Of a DNA stretch of 64,000 nucleotides, positions 26,191 to 35,452 are shown one piece after another (the stretch's first letter is position 1; each line of letters opens with the position of its first letter). A program made the position numbers and the translations under genes. A model generated the notes under the pieces. It did no database searches, was not told the DNA's origin, and worked only from the letters and a program-made list of their open reading frames with translations. The DNA lies in the NCBI RefSeq assembly GCF_902729425.1, contig NZ_CACVCH010000047.1, positions 26,276-90,275 on the forward strand, read 5' to 3'. Source of the stretch: Magnetospirillum sp. SS-4. Its GTDB lineage: Bacteria; Pseudomonadota; Alphaproteobacteria; Rhodospirillales; Magnetospirillaceae.

Positions 26191-26733
26191 ATGATCAGGA
26201 TCGTTGCCGCCGCAATGCTGGTGCTGGCCGTTTCCGGCTGCGCGTCCGGCCAGGATTTCTGGGCGAACATGAAGAGCCGGGTCGGCCCACCGCTGGCCTC
26301 GGGCTCGGAAACCGCCGCGGCCGCCGGGACGGCGACGCCGGCGACGCTGGCGGCACCGGCGGCCTTCGGCTTCTGCGCCAGTTGCCTGACGGATTCCGCC
26401 GGCCGCATGGTGGCCGCCTCGGATACGGTCAGGGGTGATCTGGAACGGGTGGCCGCCGATGGCGACATGCTGGTGTTCGTCGGCTGGGCCGCCGATACGG
26501 GCGGCAACATCCCGGCCAAGGCGGTGATCTTCGTCAGCAACGGAGCAGTGGTGGCGCAGATCGTCCCGGACAAGCCCCGCCCCGACGTCTCGGCGGCGCT
26601 GAAATCGCCGCGCCACAACGATTTCGGGTTCGAGGCGCGCATTCCCAAGACAAGCCTTGGCCAATCGACCTCGTTCTGGATCGTCGGCGCCGACGACAAG
26701 GCGGCGGCGCTCAACAAGGTGTTCCAGCAGTAG
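26191..26733 (+). CDS. Lipoprotein of unknown function
   Basis: 180 aa, not recognised. MIRIVAAAMLVLAVSGC is a clear lipoprotein signal (lipobox VSGC). After an Ala/Thr-rich linker (about 35-55) comes a compact domain: FGFCASCLTDSAGRMVAASDTVRGDLERVAADGDMLVFVGWAADTGGN, KAVIFVSNGAVVAQIVPDKPRPDV, GFEARIPKTSLGQSTSFWIVG. The pattern 'WA.D...P....I.V...G.....V....RPDV.......GF.....' resembles sequence seen in surface or secreted proteins with small beta-sandwich domains, though I cannot assign a family. GAGGGA precedes the ATG. It is convergent with the TIGR04325-like methyltransferase. Confidence 0.8.
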   Translation: MIRIVAAAMLVLAVSGCASGQDFWANMKSRVGPPLASGSETAAAAGTATPATLAAPAAFGFCASCLTDSAGRMVAASDTVRGDLERVAADGDMLVFVGWAADTGGNIPAKAVIFVSNGAVVAQIVPDKPRPDVSAALKSPRHNDFGFEARIPKTSLGQSTSFWIVGADDKAAALNKVFQQ

Positions 26734-26753
26734 CCGGGTCCCGCCGCCCCCGG

Positions 26754-27524
26754 TCAGGTGGCGAGAATCAGGTTGCAGGCGTGACCGAGGCGATACCCGG
26801 GCGGAAAGTTGTCCATGGGATAGGGACCGTGGCGGCCAAGATAGCTGCCTTCGTACCGGGTCCGGTACAGCAGGCGGCAGCCCTGGCGGGCAAGCTCGGC
26901 CAGGAATTCGTCCAGATTCCAGAACCAGTGCCGCATGCCGCGGTCATAGTAATTCTGAACCGAAACGAAGGTGGGGATGTCGCCGGCCGGCAGGTCGGAC
27001 AACACCAGATAACGCGGTTGGAAACGCAGCAGCCGCGCCAGCATGCCCTTCCAGTCCTCGATGTATTGCATGGAACTGCCAGCGTGGACGATATCGGCCA
27101 CGGCGGGCGCGTCGTCCAGGTCTTCATGGAAGCGAAGCTCGCCGACGCCGGCGAACATGCGCCGTCCGATGGCGCAAACCGCCGCGTTCTCGATGCAGTG
27201 AAAAGCCAGGGGCCGCCCCTTGGGCAGCGACGTGCGCAACCCGGCGAAGCCGTTGGCCATGCCGCCGCCAAAATCCACCACGGTCAGTGGCCGGCCAGGG
27301 GTCTCGGGAACCAGGGCGGCGACCACCGCCAGCGGATAGTCGCGGCAAAGCGGCGCTTCCGCCCGGGCGAGCTGGTCCAGGGAACGACCGGCCAGGGCTT
27401 CCATCTTGCCCAGCCATTCGGCCCCCTCGAACCCCCCGTCGCCGCCGCCGGTAACCGCGTCCCTGGCGGGAGCGGCGGCGAAATCGGCGTGAATGCCGTC
27501 CCAGATATTGAAGGGCGTGGTCAT
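26754..27524 (-). CDS. TIGR04325-type putative methyltransferase
   Basis: 256 aa. The N-terminal half has the SAM-binding-like VVDFGGGMANGFAGLRTSLPKG (Rossmann glycine loop) and CIENAAVCAIGRRMFAG, then IVHAGSSMQYIEDWKGMLARLL. The C-terminal half has LVLSDLPAGDIPTFVSVQNYYDRGMRHWFWNLDEFLAEL, the phrase typical of the TIGR04325 methyltransferase family often found in surface-polysaccharide and nucleotide-sugar loci. No glycan genes are adjacent. It is flanked by two IalB-family genes and lies 7 bp downstream of one, so co-transcription is likely. Confidence 0.8.
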   Translation of the reverse strand: MTTPFNIWDGIHADFAAAPARDAVTGGGDGGFEGAEWLGKMEALAGRSLDQLARAEAPLCRDYPLAVVAALVPETPGRPLTVVDFGGGMANGFAGLRTSLPKGRPLAFHCIENAAVCAIGRRMFAGVGELRFHEDLDDAPAVADIVHAGSSMQYIEDWKGMLARLLRFQPRYLVLSDLPAGDIPTFVSVQNYYDRGMRHWFWNLDEFLAELARQGCRLLYRTRYEGSYLGRHGPYPMDNFPPGYRLGHACNLILAT

Positions 27525-27531
27525 GCGGCCG

Positions 27532-28029
27532 TTACTTCAGGGCAGCCATGCCGGCGGACAGGCCATCCGGAGAGACCGTGATGGTCACCGGCTTGCGGGT
27601 GACCTCGTCGACCATGCCGATCAGGATGGTCTTGGCCTTGGCCAGCAGAGCGGCATTGGCCTTGCCGAGGGGGGCCACCGCCTGACAGCCGTCATGCGAG
27701 CATTTCAGCAACGTCATGGGCGATTGCTTGCCGTCGATCACCAGAATGACGCCGGACGGAATGTGGATGCCCAGCGGCAGCATGGCGATGGCGGCGTATT
27801 CCCCCTTGGTGCCGGCCTTGCCGACGGTCAGTTCCAGAAGGCGGGCGCCGCCTTCGAGCACCTGGGTCTGGACCAGAAGGCAGTCATTCTTGGGAGCGGG
27901 AGCGCAACTGGCGACCCAGTTGCCGAACTTCTGCCCATCCTTGGCCGGGGCCGCGGCGGCGGCGGCGGCCGGAGACGGAGCGCCGAGGGCCAGCCCGGCG
28001 GCGACGGAAAGCAGGGCGGCAAGCTTCAT
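27532..28029 (-). CDS. IalB-family periplasmic protein, copy 2
   Basis: 165 aa. Signal peptide MKLAALLSVAAGLALGAPSPA with an Ala-rich tail, then KDGQKFGNWVASCAPAPKNDCLLVQTQV, YAAIAMLPLGIHIPSGVILVIDGKQ, LLKCSHDGCQAVAPLG. It matches the copy at 25493-25987 block by block, with the same four Cys, so the pair arose by duplication, though sequence divergence is large. Together with the intervening methyltransferase it forms a small minus-strand cluster of envelope proteins. Confidence 0.85.
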   Translation of the reverse strand: MKLAALLSVAAGLALGAPSPAAAAAAAPAKDGQKFGNWVASCAPAPKNDCLLVQTQVLEGGARLLELTVGKAGTKGEYAAIAMLPLGIHIPSGVILVIDGKQSPMTLLKCSHDGCQAVAPLGKANAALLAKAKTILIGMVDEVTRKPVTITVSPDGLSAGMAALK

Positions 28030-28070
28030 GGAGTCTCAATCCTTCCAGGATAGTGGCCTCGGCCGGTCCA

Positions 28071-28211
28071 TCAAAATCCCATGGACGCGCTGCACCAGCC
28101 GGCGCTGCCGCCACGACTGCCGGCGGCGCCGCAATTGCCGCATCCGGCCAGCGGACCAGTGACGGCGATGATGACGATGATCATACCGAATATGCGACGG
28201 CAGGTTCCCAT
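28071..28211 (-). CDS. Small lipoprotein, 46 aa
   Basis: Short gene on the minus strand, ATG 28211 to TGA 28071. The sequence starts MGTCRRIFGMIIVIIAVTG and reaches a lipobox PLAGC at residues 20-24; after the lipid-bearing Cys come 22 residues rich in Gly, Ser, Ala and two more Cys (CGNCGAAGSRGG, WCSASMGF). GGGGA lies nine bases before the ATG. The positively charged n-region, hydrophobic core and lipobox are all in order, which is hard to explain by chance. It resembles entericidin-class or other small envelope lipoproteins in size only. It lies between proA and the IalB gene, all on the same strand. Confidence 0.55.
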   Translation of the reverse strand: MGTCRRIFGMIIVIIAVTGPLAGCGNCGAAGSRGGSAGWCSASMGF

Positions 28212-28287
28212 GAGCGGCATCCCCGAAATCCAAGGCCTCGCGGCCGGTCGAGCCGTCTATAGCCTTGCCCGACCGGGAAATCAACAT

Positions 28288-29553
28288 TCACCCCGGCCGG
28301 ACCTGGCCGTTCCCCCTGACCACGTACTTGAAAGTGCAGAGCTGCTCGACCCCCACCGGGCCACGGGCGTGCAGCTTGCCGGTGGAGATGCCGATCTCGG
28401 CGCCCATGCCGAATTCGCCGCCATCGGCGAACTGGGTCGAGGCGTTCCACAGCACGATGGCCGAATCGCAGCCGTTCAGGAAGGTCTCGGCCACCCTGGA
28501 ATCGTTGGTGACGATCGCCTCGGTATGGTGCGAGCCGAAGGTGTTGACGTGCTCCACCGCCGCCCCGACGCCATCGACCACCCTGACCGCGATGATCGAA
28601 TCCAGGTATTCGGCGCGCCAGTCGTCATCGCTGGCCGGCAGGACCCGGGCATCGGCCGCCTGGGTGGCGGCGTCGCCCCTGACCTCGCAGCCGGCGTCCA
28701 ACAGCATTGCCACCAAGGGTTTCAGGTGGGTGTCGGCGCAGGCCCGGTCGACCAGCAGGGTCTCGGTGGCCCCGCAGACGCCGGTGCGGCGCATCTTGGC
28801 GTTCAGCACCACCGTCTTGGCCATCTCCAGGTCGGCGGCGCCGTCCACATAGGTGTGGCAGATCCCCTCCAGGTGCTGGAACAGGGGAATCCTGCTCTCC
28901 TCGACCACGCGCGCCACCAGCGACTTGCCGCCGCGCGGCACGATGACGTCGATGAATTCGGCAAGGCGCAGCATCGCTCCCACCGCTTCGCGGTCGGTGG
29001 TGGGCACCATCTGGACGCAGTCGGCGGGCAGGCCGGCCCCGGCGATGCCCCTGGACAGCGCAGCCATGATGGCCGACGACGAATGGAAACTTTCCGAACC
29101 GCCGCGCAGGATGGCGGCGTTGCCGGATTTCAGGCACAGACCGGCGGCATCGGCGGTGACGTTGGGACGGCTTTCATAGATGATGCCGATCACCCCCAGC
29201 GGCACCGACACGCGGGCGATATCCAGGCCGTTGGGCCGGGTCCACTCCGCCAGGGTGCGGCCGACCGGATCGGGCAGGCCGGCGATGTCCTCCAGCCCCC
29301 TGGCCATGGCCTCGATGCGGGCGGGGTCGAGCAGCAACCGGTCGAGCATGGCCCTGGTCAGCCCCTTGGCCTCGCCCGCCGCCATGTCCTGGGCGTTGGC
29401 GGCCAGGATGATTCCGGCATCGGCCCTGAGGCAGGCGGCGGCCTCCCTCAGCGCCCAGTCCCTGGAATCGGCCGGAGCGAGGGCCAGCAGGCGGGCGGCG
29501 GCACGGGCGCGGCGGCCCAGGTCGGTCATCAGGGTATCGAGGGCAACGGTCAT
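28288..29553 (-). CDS. proA: Gamma-glutamyl phosphate reductase
   Basis: 421 aa. Second step of proline synthesis: NADPH-dependent reduction of glutamyl-5-phosphate to glutamate semialdehyde. Landmarks: [46 protein letters not shown], the catalytic-Cys region [15 protein letters not shown], and the C-terminal [30 protein letters not shown]. Full family length with no defects. proB is not adjacent. Upstream (29554-29713) is a divergent promoter region for the MCP-like gene. Confidence 0.97.
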   Translation of the reverse strand: MTVALDTLMTDLGRRARAAARLLALAPADSRDWALREAAACLRADAGIILAANAQDMAAGEAKGLTRAMLDRLLLDPARIEAMARGLEDIAGLPDPVGRTLAEWTRPNGLDIARVSVPLGVIGIIYESRPNVTADAAGLCLKSGNAAILRGGSESFHSSSAIMAALSRGIAGAGLPADCVQMVPTTDREAVGAMLRLAEFIDVIVPRGGKSLVARVVEESRIPLFQHLEGICHTYVDGAADLEMAKTVVLNAKMRRTGVCGATETLLVDRACADTHLKPLVAMLLDAGCEVRGDAATQAADARVLPASDDDWRAEYLDSIIAVRVVDGVGAAVEHVNTFGSHHTEAIVTNDSRVAETFLNGCDSAIVLWNASTQFADGGEFGMGAEIGISTGKLHARGPVGVEQLCTFKYVVRGNGQVRPG

Positions 29554-29656
29554 GGCGTCATTCTCTGTTGATCGTCGGCGACGGTAGCGAATCGCGGCGG
29601 CGAATTCCAGGCGTTCCGAACGACGGCGTCAATGATCAGACGCGCGGCAATGATCA

Positions 29657-29685
29657 TTGCCCAACCTCGCCGTCCACCTTACACT
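29657..29685 (+). promoter_or_regulatory. Promoter of the MCP-like gene
   Basis: TTGCCC (29657-29662), 17 bases, TACACT (29680-29685); transcription would begin about 22 bp before the ATG at 29714. Two copies of AATGATCA lie just upstream (about 29631 and 29649). Confidence 0.5.
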
Positions 29686-29713
29686 GCGATCAACATTCGT
29701 GCCGGAGCCCCCC

Positions 29714-30019
29714 ATGTCCGACCAAGATCGCATTGTTGAATTGACCGCCGTCCTCGCCGACGTGGTTTCCCGCAAGGTCGAGGAAATCAAGAAGGTCACC
29801 GGCACCACCCGCATTCTCGCCCTGAACGCCCTGATCGAGGCGGCGCGGGCTGGCGAGGCCGGCAAGGGCTTCGCCGTGGTTGCGGGCGAGGTCAAGCACG
29901 TCTCGGAAAGCATCGACGGCATCACCCAGTCGCTTGAGGCGGAGATGGGCGCCGCGGTCGAGGAACTGAGCCGCCTCGCCACCAGCATGCGGGCCGAGGC
30001 CGAAGCGGCGGCCGGATAG
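29714..30019 (+). CDS. Soluble MCP signalling-hairpin fragment (mini-chemoreceptor)
   Basis: 101 aa. Nearly the whole protein is the highly conserved tip of the chemoreceptor signalling domain: [31 protein letters not shown], flanked by coiled-coil arms. There is no sensor, HAMP, transmembrane or methylation-helix region, and the arms are far too short for a normal MCP. The tip normally forms trimers of dimers and binds CheA/CheW. A protein of this size could act as a competitor or adaptor, or be the remnant of a receptor. The start is clean (own promoter), arguing for a real small gene. It lies 8 bp before the Sel1-protease gene. Confidence 0.8.
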   Translation: MSDQDRIVELTAVLADVVSRKVEEIKKVTGTTRILALNALIEAARAGEAGKGFAVVAGEVKHVSESIDGITQSLEAEMGAAVEELSRLATSMRAEAEAAAG

Positions 30020-30027
30020 CCCCCGGC

Positions 30028-31710
30028 ATGCGCATTCCCGCCGCCCTGTGCCTGTCGGCTTTCCTGCTGGTGGCCGCATCACCGGCCTTCGCCGGCCTCG
30101 AAGAAGGGCTGGCCGCCTTTCAGCGCAAGGATTGGACGGCGGCCGCCAGGGAACTCCAGCCGCTGGCGGACAAGGGCATTTCCTCCGCCCAGGCTCATCT
30201 GGGCCATATGCTGTTCTACGGCCTGGGAATGGAGCGCAACGACGCCGAGGCGCTGAAGCTGCTGAGGGCCGCCGCCGATTCCGGCGATCCCATGGCCCAG
30301 AACGCCCTGGGCAACGCCTATTTCCTCGGCCGCGCCGTCCCCAAGGACCCGACCCAGGCCCTGGTGTGGTTCGGCCGCGCCGCCGCCCAGGACTATCCGC
30401 AAAGCAATCACGCCCTGGGAGAGATTCACTTCAACGGGCTGGGAGTCGGCAAGGACGAGGCCAAGGGAATCGAGTATTACCGCTTCGCCGCCGGCAAGGG
30501 ACTCGCCGTCAGCCAGGAGAAGCTGGCCGATCTCAGCTGGAACGGCAGGGCCATGCCCGCCGACAAGAGCAAGGCGCTTGAGTACGCCCACCCCGCCGCC
30601 GCCGCCAACCGCCCCATCGCCCAGTTCATCCTGGGGGTCGCCCTGGCCACCGGCACCGCGACCGGCAAGAACCCGGTGGAAGCCGCCGGCTGGTTCCGCC
30701 GCGCCGCCGACCAGGGGCACCCCCAATCCCAGCACAATCTTGGCGTCATGTACGCCAACGGCGCCGGCATCGCCAAGAACCCGGTCGAGGCCTATTTCTG
30801 GATGGCCCTGGCCGCCCAGCGGGCTCCGGCCAGCCTCAAGGCCACTTACGACAAGGACCGGGACACCGCCGCCGCCAAGCTGTCGCCGTCCGAGCAAGAT
30901 CAGGTCCGCCGCCGCCTGGCCGGCTGGCAGCCGGTTCAGCCCGGTGCATCCTCCGGTTCCGGGGGGGCGTCGCCGCCCCACCCCGTCGCCACCGCCCCGG
31001 CGTCGCCGCAATCCCAGCCGCCCGCCACCCGATCCGACCCTATCACCGCCCCGCCCGAGACCTCGTCGAAGAAGGTCCGCACATCCACCGGGTCGGGCAT
31101 TATCGTTTCCCGGGACGGCATGGTGCTGACCAACGCCCATGTGGTCGAACAGTGCCGCACCATCACCGTCAAGCCGGCGGAAGGCCCGCCCATCATCGCC
31201 AGTCTGGCGGCCAAGGACGCCGGCAACGACATGGCCCTGCTCAAGACCTCCATTCGCGGCGGCGACATCGCCCGCTTCCGCGAGGACCGGCCGCTGCGCT
31301 CCGGCGACGAGGTGGTGGTGGTGGGATTTCCGCTGTCGTCGCTGCTGTCGCGCGAGGCCAACGTGACCTCCGGCGTCATCAGCGCCATGGCCGGCCTGCA
31401 CGGCGACACCCGCCACTACCAGATCACCGCCCCGGTTCAGAAGGGCAATTCCGGCGGCCCGCTGGTGGACACCAGCGGCAACGTGATCGGAATCGTCACC
31501 TCCAAGCTGAACGCCATGAAGATCGCCGGCCAGTTCGGCGACCTGCCGCAGAATATCAATTTCGCGATCAAATCCGACCTGGCCCGCAAATTCCTGGGAA
31601 CCTATTCGGTCGCCTACGAGACCTCGGCGGCCCAGGCCCAGCTGTCGGCCGCCGATGTGGGCGAGCGCATCAAGCGCGTCACCGTCTTCATCGAGTGCAA
31701 GGTCAACTGA
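30028..31710 (+). CDS. Sel1-repeat protein fused to a trypsin-like serine protease
   Basis: 560 aa. Signal peptide MRIPAALCLSAFLLVAASPAFA. Residues about 25-280 are Sel1-like repeats (units such as AQAHLGHMLFYGLGMERNDAEALKLLRAAADSG), a superhelical protein-binding scaffold. A Pro/Ser-rich linker (about 305-350) follows. The C-terminal domain is an HtrA/DegP-like trypsin fold with triad H371 (TNAHVV), D401 (DMALLK) and S475 (GNSGGPL), all present. No PDZ domain. It is exported, so likely a periplasmic protease with its own substrate-recognition scaffold. It is close behind the MCP-like gene and convergent with the hemerythrin gene, 3 bp between stops. Confidence 0.88.
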   Translation: MRIPAALCLSAFLLVAASPAFAGLEEGLAAFQRKDWTAAARELQPLADKGISSAQAHLGHMLFYGLGMERNDAEALKLLRAAADSGDPMAQNALGNAYFLGRAVPKDPTQALVWFGRAAAQDYPQSNHALGEIHFNGLGVGKDEAKGIEYYRFAAGKGLAVSQEKLADLSWNGRAMPADKSKALEYAHPAAAANRPIAQFILGVALATGTATGKNPVEAAGWFRRAADQGHPQSQHNLGVMYANGAGIAKNPVEAYFWMALAAQRAPASLKATYDKDRDTAAAKLSPSEQDQVRRRLAGWQPVQPGASSGSGGASPPHPVATAPASPQSQPPATRSDPITAPPETSSKKVRTSTGSGIIVSRDGMVLTNAHVVEQCRTITVKPAEGPPIIASLAAKDAGNDMALLKTSIRGGDIARFREDRPLRSGDEVVVVGFPLSSLLSREANVTSGVISAMAGLHGDTRHYQITAPVQKGNSGGPLVDTSGNVIGIVTSKLNAMKIAGQFGDLPQNINFAIKSDLARKFLGTYSVAYETSAAQAQLSAADVGERIKRVTVFIECKVN

Positions 31711-31713
31711 GCG

Positions 31714-32565
31714 TCACCGCACCTTGGCGGCCAGCCTCGACAGGCAGATCAGCAGCGAACGGGCGGCGACGGGCTTTTCCATGAACTCGTCCGCCCCCGC
31801 CAGCAGGGCGAGATCGCGGTTGATCATGCGTTCGTGCCCCGACAGCATCAGCACCGGCAACCCGCAGAGCGGCGGCGGGCACTGGCGCAGCCACTTCACC
31901 AGATCGAGACCGCTTTCCGTCCCCACATGCCAGTCGGAAATCAGCAGGTCCAGCGGCTGGCCGATCAGCGCCATCTTGCCGGCGGCAAGGTCGTGGGACA
32001 CGGTGATCGAGGAAACCCCGACCCCGTTCAGGATGGCGGTCAGGATGCCGCAGAAATTAGGGTTGTCGTCGACCACCAGGATGCGAAGCCGGCGCCAGTC
32101 CGTCGGGCCGCTGTCCAGGCGCTGATCGGCCAGCGACATGGTCTCGCCGACCGCCTTGGCGCCGGCATGTCCGACCAGCCAGGCGCGGTAGTTCATGTCG
32201 GTGGTACAGATGTGGTTGACCAGCCAGTCGTTCAGGAAGGTCAGGCAGTCGCGGGCGCGGACGCTGCTCTGGTCCTCCTCGTAACGGGCCTTCAGCGCCC
32301 GTACCGTCTCGGCAAACCCTTCATGGGTCCGGTGGTGCTGATCCAGTTGGGGGCAGCGGCCAGCCTCCATCATCTTCTCCTCGCGGAGAAAATGATGGAG
32401 GCAATAATCCTCCAACGCTCCCAGCACCGAATAGACGGCAACGTACTCCTCGGGATCGCCGATGGAGTGCTGGAGCAGATTGATGAACCCGACCAGGGTC
32501 TTGTGGTCGTCATCGAGCACCGGCACGCCGACGCTCATCATCTCGCTCCAGCTGATCACCGCCAT
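31714..32565 (-). CDS. Bacteriohemerythrin fused to a response-regulator receiver
   Basis: 283 aa. The N-terminal half (1-130) is a four-helix hemerythrin: W6 and P15, H21 in DDDHK, H58 and E62 in HHFLREEK, H77/H78 and H81 in DQHHRTH, H118 and D123 in NHICTTD; all the usual di-iron ligands are visible, so O2 binding is expected. The second half (about 158-283) is a receiver domain with acidic pair D166-D167, phosphoacceptor D211 in ISDWHVG and K in EKPVAARS. There is no output domain. This would couple oxygen or redox sensing to phosphotransfer; the partner kinase is not adjacent. Four bp separate it from the ilvD stop, so it may be read from the ilvD transcript. Confidence 0.88.
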   Translation of the reverse strand: MAVISWSEMMSVGVPVLDDDHKTLVGFINLLQHSIGDPEEYVAVYSVLGALEDYCLHHFLREEKMMEAGRCPQLDQHHRTHEGFAETVRALKARYEEDQSSVRARDCLTFLNDWLVNHICTTDMNYRAWLVGHAGAKAVGETMSLADQRLDSGPTDWRRLRILVVDDNPNFCGILTAILNGVGVSSITVSHDLAAGKMALIGQPLDLLISDWHVGTESGLDLVKWLRQCPPPLCGLPVLMLSGHERMINRDLALLAGADEFMEKPVAARSLLICLSRLAAKVR

Positions 32566-32569
32566 GCGT

Positions 32570-34420
32570 CTACTTCTCCAGGCGCGACACGTCCCTGACC
32601 GCGCCCCTGGCCGCGCTGGTGGTCATGGCGGCATAGGCGCGGAGCGCCGCCGAAACCGTCCGGTCGCGGTCGGCCGGCTTCCAGGCCTTGCCGCCCCGGG
32701 CCTCCATGTCCCGGCGCCGCCTTTCCAGGTCGGCGTCCGACAGGCGGACAGCGATGGAGCGGTTGGGAATGTCGATATCGATGATATCGCCGTTTTCCAC
32801 CAGTCCGATGGCGCCGCCCTCGGCCGCCTCGGGCGAGACATGGCCGATGGACAGGCCGGAGGTGCCGCCGGAGAAGCGGCCGTCAGTGATCAGGGCGCAG
32901 TCCTTGCCCAGCCCCATGCTCTTGAGATAGCTGGTGGGATAGAGCATTTCCTGCATGCCGGGACCGCCCTTGGGACCTTCGTAGCGGACAATGACCACGT
33001 CGCCGGCCTTGACGCCGCCGCCGAGAATCTTGGCCACCGCTTCTTCCTGGCTTTCGCAGATCACCGCCGGGCCGGAAAACGTGAGATTCTTGTCATCGAC
33101 GCCGGCGGTCTTGACGATGCAGCCGTCCAGGGCAAGGTTCCCGAACAGCACCGCCAGCCCGCCATCCTTGGAAAAGGCGTGTTCGGCCGAACGGATCACC
33201 CCCTTGGCCCGGTCGGTGTCCAGCGCGTCCCAGCGCTTGGACTGGCCGAAGGCCTCGGTGGTGCGCACGCCGCCGGGCGCGGCCCGGTAGAAGGTGTGGA
33301 TTGCGGCGTCGTTGGAACGGCTGACGTCCCACTTGTCCAGAGCCTCGGCCAGGGTGCGGGAATGGATGGTGCCGCACTCGTTGTGGATCAGGCCGGCCCG
33401 ATCCAGCTGACCCAGGATGGAGATGATGCCGCCGGCGCGGTGGACGTCCTCGATATGCACGTCCGGCACGTTGGGGGCCACCTTGCACAGGCAGGGCACC
33501 CGACGCGAGAGCCGGTCGATATCGCCCATGCGGAACTCGACACCCGCTTCCTCGGCGGCGGCCAGCAGGTGCAGCACCGTATTGGTGGAGCCCCCCATGG
33601 CAATGTCCAGGGTCATGGCGTTCTCGAACGCCGCCTTGGTGGCGATCGAGCGCGGCAGCACGGATGCATCATCGCCCTCATAGGCGCGCCGGGCCAGATC
33701 GACGATGCGGCGCCCGGCCTCCAGGAACAGCTCCTTGCGGTCGGAATGGGTGGCAACCACGGTGCCGTTGCCGGGCAGGCCGAGGCCCAGCGCCTCGATC
33801 AGGCAGTTCATGGAATTGGCGGTGAACATGCCCGAGCATGAACCGCAGGTGGGGCAGCTTTCCTTTTCATAGGCCAGCGCCTCCTCGTCCGACACCGAGC
33901 TGTCCGCCCCCTTGATCATGGCGTCGATCAGGTCGACGGCGTGGGTCTCGCCGTTCACCGTCACCTTGCCGGCCTCCATGGGGCCGCCCGAGATGAAGAT
34001 GGTGGGAATGTCGAGCCGCAGGCTGGCCATCAGCATGCCCGGCGTGATCTTGTCGCAGTTGGAGATGCAGACCATGGCGTCGGCGCAATGGGCGTTGACC
34101 ATGTATTCCACCGAATCGGCGATCAGATCGCGCGACGGCAGCGAATACAGCATGCCGGAATGGCCCATGGCGATGCCGTCGTCGATGGCGATGGTGTTGA
34201 ATTCCTTGGCGACGCCGCCGGCCTTCTCGATTTCGCGCGCCACCATCTGCCCCAGGTCCTTCAGGTGGACATGGCCGGGAACGAACTGGGTGAAGGAATT
34301 GACCACGGCGATGATCGGCTTGCCGAAATCGGCGTCGGTCATGCCGGTGGCGCGCCACAGGCCACGGGCGCCCGACATGTTGCGGCCATGGGTGGAGGTG
34401 CGGGAACGATAGGGAGGCAT
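32570..34420 (-). CDS. ilvD: Dihydroxy-acid dehydratase
   Basis: 616 aa. Third common step of valine/isoleucine synthesis (dihydroxy acid to 2-keto acid). Family landmarks: [47 protein letters not shown], cluster Cys in [12 protein letters not shown] and in [18 protein letters not shown], and [25 protein letters not shown] near the end. All Fe-S Cys positions are present. Full length. 34421-34552 upstream is a leader region without a gene. Confidence 0.97.
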   Translation of the reverse strand: MPPYRSRTSTHGRNMSGARGLWRATGMTDADFGKPIIAVVNSFTQFVPGHVHLKDLGQMVAREIEKAGGVAKEFNTIAIDDGIAMGHSGMLYSLPSRDLIADSVEYMVNAHCADAMVCISNCDKITPGMLMASLRLDIPTIFISGGPMEAGKVTVNGETHAVDLIDAMIKGADSSVSDEEALAYEKESCPTCGSCSGMFTANSMNCLIEALGLGLPGNGTVVATHSDRKELFLEAGRRIVDLARRAYEGDDASVLPRSIATKAAFENAMTLDIAMGGSTNTVLHLLAAAEEAGVEFRMGDIDRLSRRVPCLCKVAPNVPDVHIEDVHRAGGIISILGQLDRAGLIHNECGTIHSRTLAEALDKWDVSRSNDAAIHTFYRAAPGGVRTTEAFGQSKRWDALDTDRAKGVIRSAEHAFSKDGGLAVLFGNLALDGCIVKTAGVDDKNLTFSGPAVICESQEEAVAKILGGGVKAGDVVIVRYEGPKGGPGMQEMLYPTSYLKSMGLGKDCALITDGRFSGGTSGLSIGHVSPEAAEGGAIGLVENGDIIDIDIPNRSIAVRLSDADLERRRRDMEARGGKAWKPADRDRTVSAALRAYAAMTTSAARGAVRDVSRLEK

Positions 34421-34552
34421 GGAATCGGACCTGTCCAGGAATGAAGACGAAAACGCGATCCCCAGACCATAGCCGACCCTCGCCGAATTTGGCTAGTGCC
34501 GCGATTTCCAGACGGCGCCGGACAGCGGGCGGTCCTTGTCCTCGCCGCCGGC

Positions 34553-35299
34553 TCAGTGGGTCAGGCTGCCGCCCTCGACCCGGAAGGCCTCCAGGATATC
34601 CTCGAACCCGCCGTCGATATTGTCAGGAGCGATCTGGGCGAACAGATCAAGGATGATGACGGCATTCAGGGCGGCATCGCGCTTGACCCCCTTGCGCAGC
34701 CGCTCGGCCAGGCAGGAATTCATGGTCGAGAGTTCCAGGTAGTTGCGCTTCAGCCCCTCCAGCGTGATCGGCCCCTCGCCGCCGGCCAGCTGGCGCTGGA
34801 CGTAGGACATCAGCAGCCACGACGAGAACGAGCGGAACAAGGTCTCCTGCTCGTCGGCGAAGGGTGTGTGAAAGCGGGCCATGGGCCGCAGGAACTTGGT
34901 CAGCGGACAGCCCGAGGTGGCGCAGACCAGCCCGATCAGCGAGGCCATGCCCGATTGGAAGGTGGTCTTGGAAACGATGGTCCGCTGCGGCGTCTCCACC
35001 TCGACCACCGTCTTCTCGTGCGAGACCCGGTTCTCGAACAAGGGCAGGAACTGGGCGATTCCCAGCGCCGCCGGGCAATAGTCGCAATCCTCGGCCATAG
35101 GACAGTTGGGGCAGCGGTTATTGGCCAGCCGGGCCCAGTCCGGGCGGGGCGCCCCATTGGGAATCACCAGACGGAACGTGTCCTTCTCGAAGAACAGGTC
35201 GATGGCGAGCGGGTTGTCGGTGGTCACGAAGAACCGGTAGGTGATCCGCTTGTGATCATTGATCAACAGAGCCTGGCGAGAGCAATCAAGTGGTGACAT
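34553..35299 (-). CDS. Cysteine-rich protein of unknown function
   Basis: 248 aa, not recognised. The N-terminal third (YRFFVTTDNPLAIDLFFEKDTFRLVIPNG) looks like a small beta domain. It is followed by a tight Cys cluster CPNCPMAEDCDYCPAALG (about 63-80), four Cys in 16 residues with CxxC and CxxC spacing, likely a zinc or Fe-S site. A further Cys pair lies at CATSGCPLTKFLRPM, then a helical C-terminal region. No signal peptide or membrane segment. AGGAG lies before the ATG. It is alone between ilvD and the metal-transport block and upstream of it is a 153-bp intergenic AT-richer stretch (35300-35452) that holds its promoter; I see no other feature there. Confidence 0.8.
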   Translation of the reverse strand: MSPLDCSRQALLINDHKRITYRFFVTTDNPLAIDLFFEKDTFRLVIPNGAPRPDWARLANNRCPNCPMAEDCDYCPAALGIAQFLPLFENRVSHEKTVVEVETPQRTIVSKTTFQSGMASLIGLVCATSGCPLTKFLRPMARFHTPFADEQETLFRSFSSWLLMSYVQRQLAGGEGPITLEGLKRNYLELSTMNSCLAERLRKGVKRDAALNAVIILDLFAQIAPDNIDGGFEDILEAFRVEGGSLTH

Positions 35300-35452
35300 G
35301 GACCGCTCCTGTTGATTCTATTCCCCGTCTCATTGATCGGATGATATTCGATATCTAGTACTGAAAACAATCAGGCAAGCCCATTAGTACCTTTGCCCAT
35401 GAGGCGATACCAAAGCATGCTGGAGTCTCTCCAAAGTAACCGGGGCCCCTGC

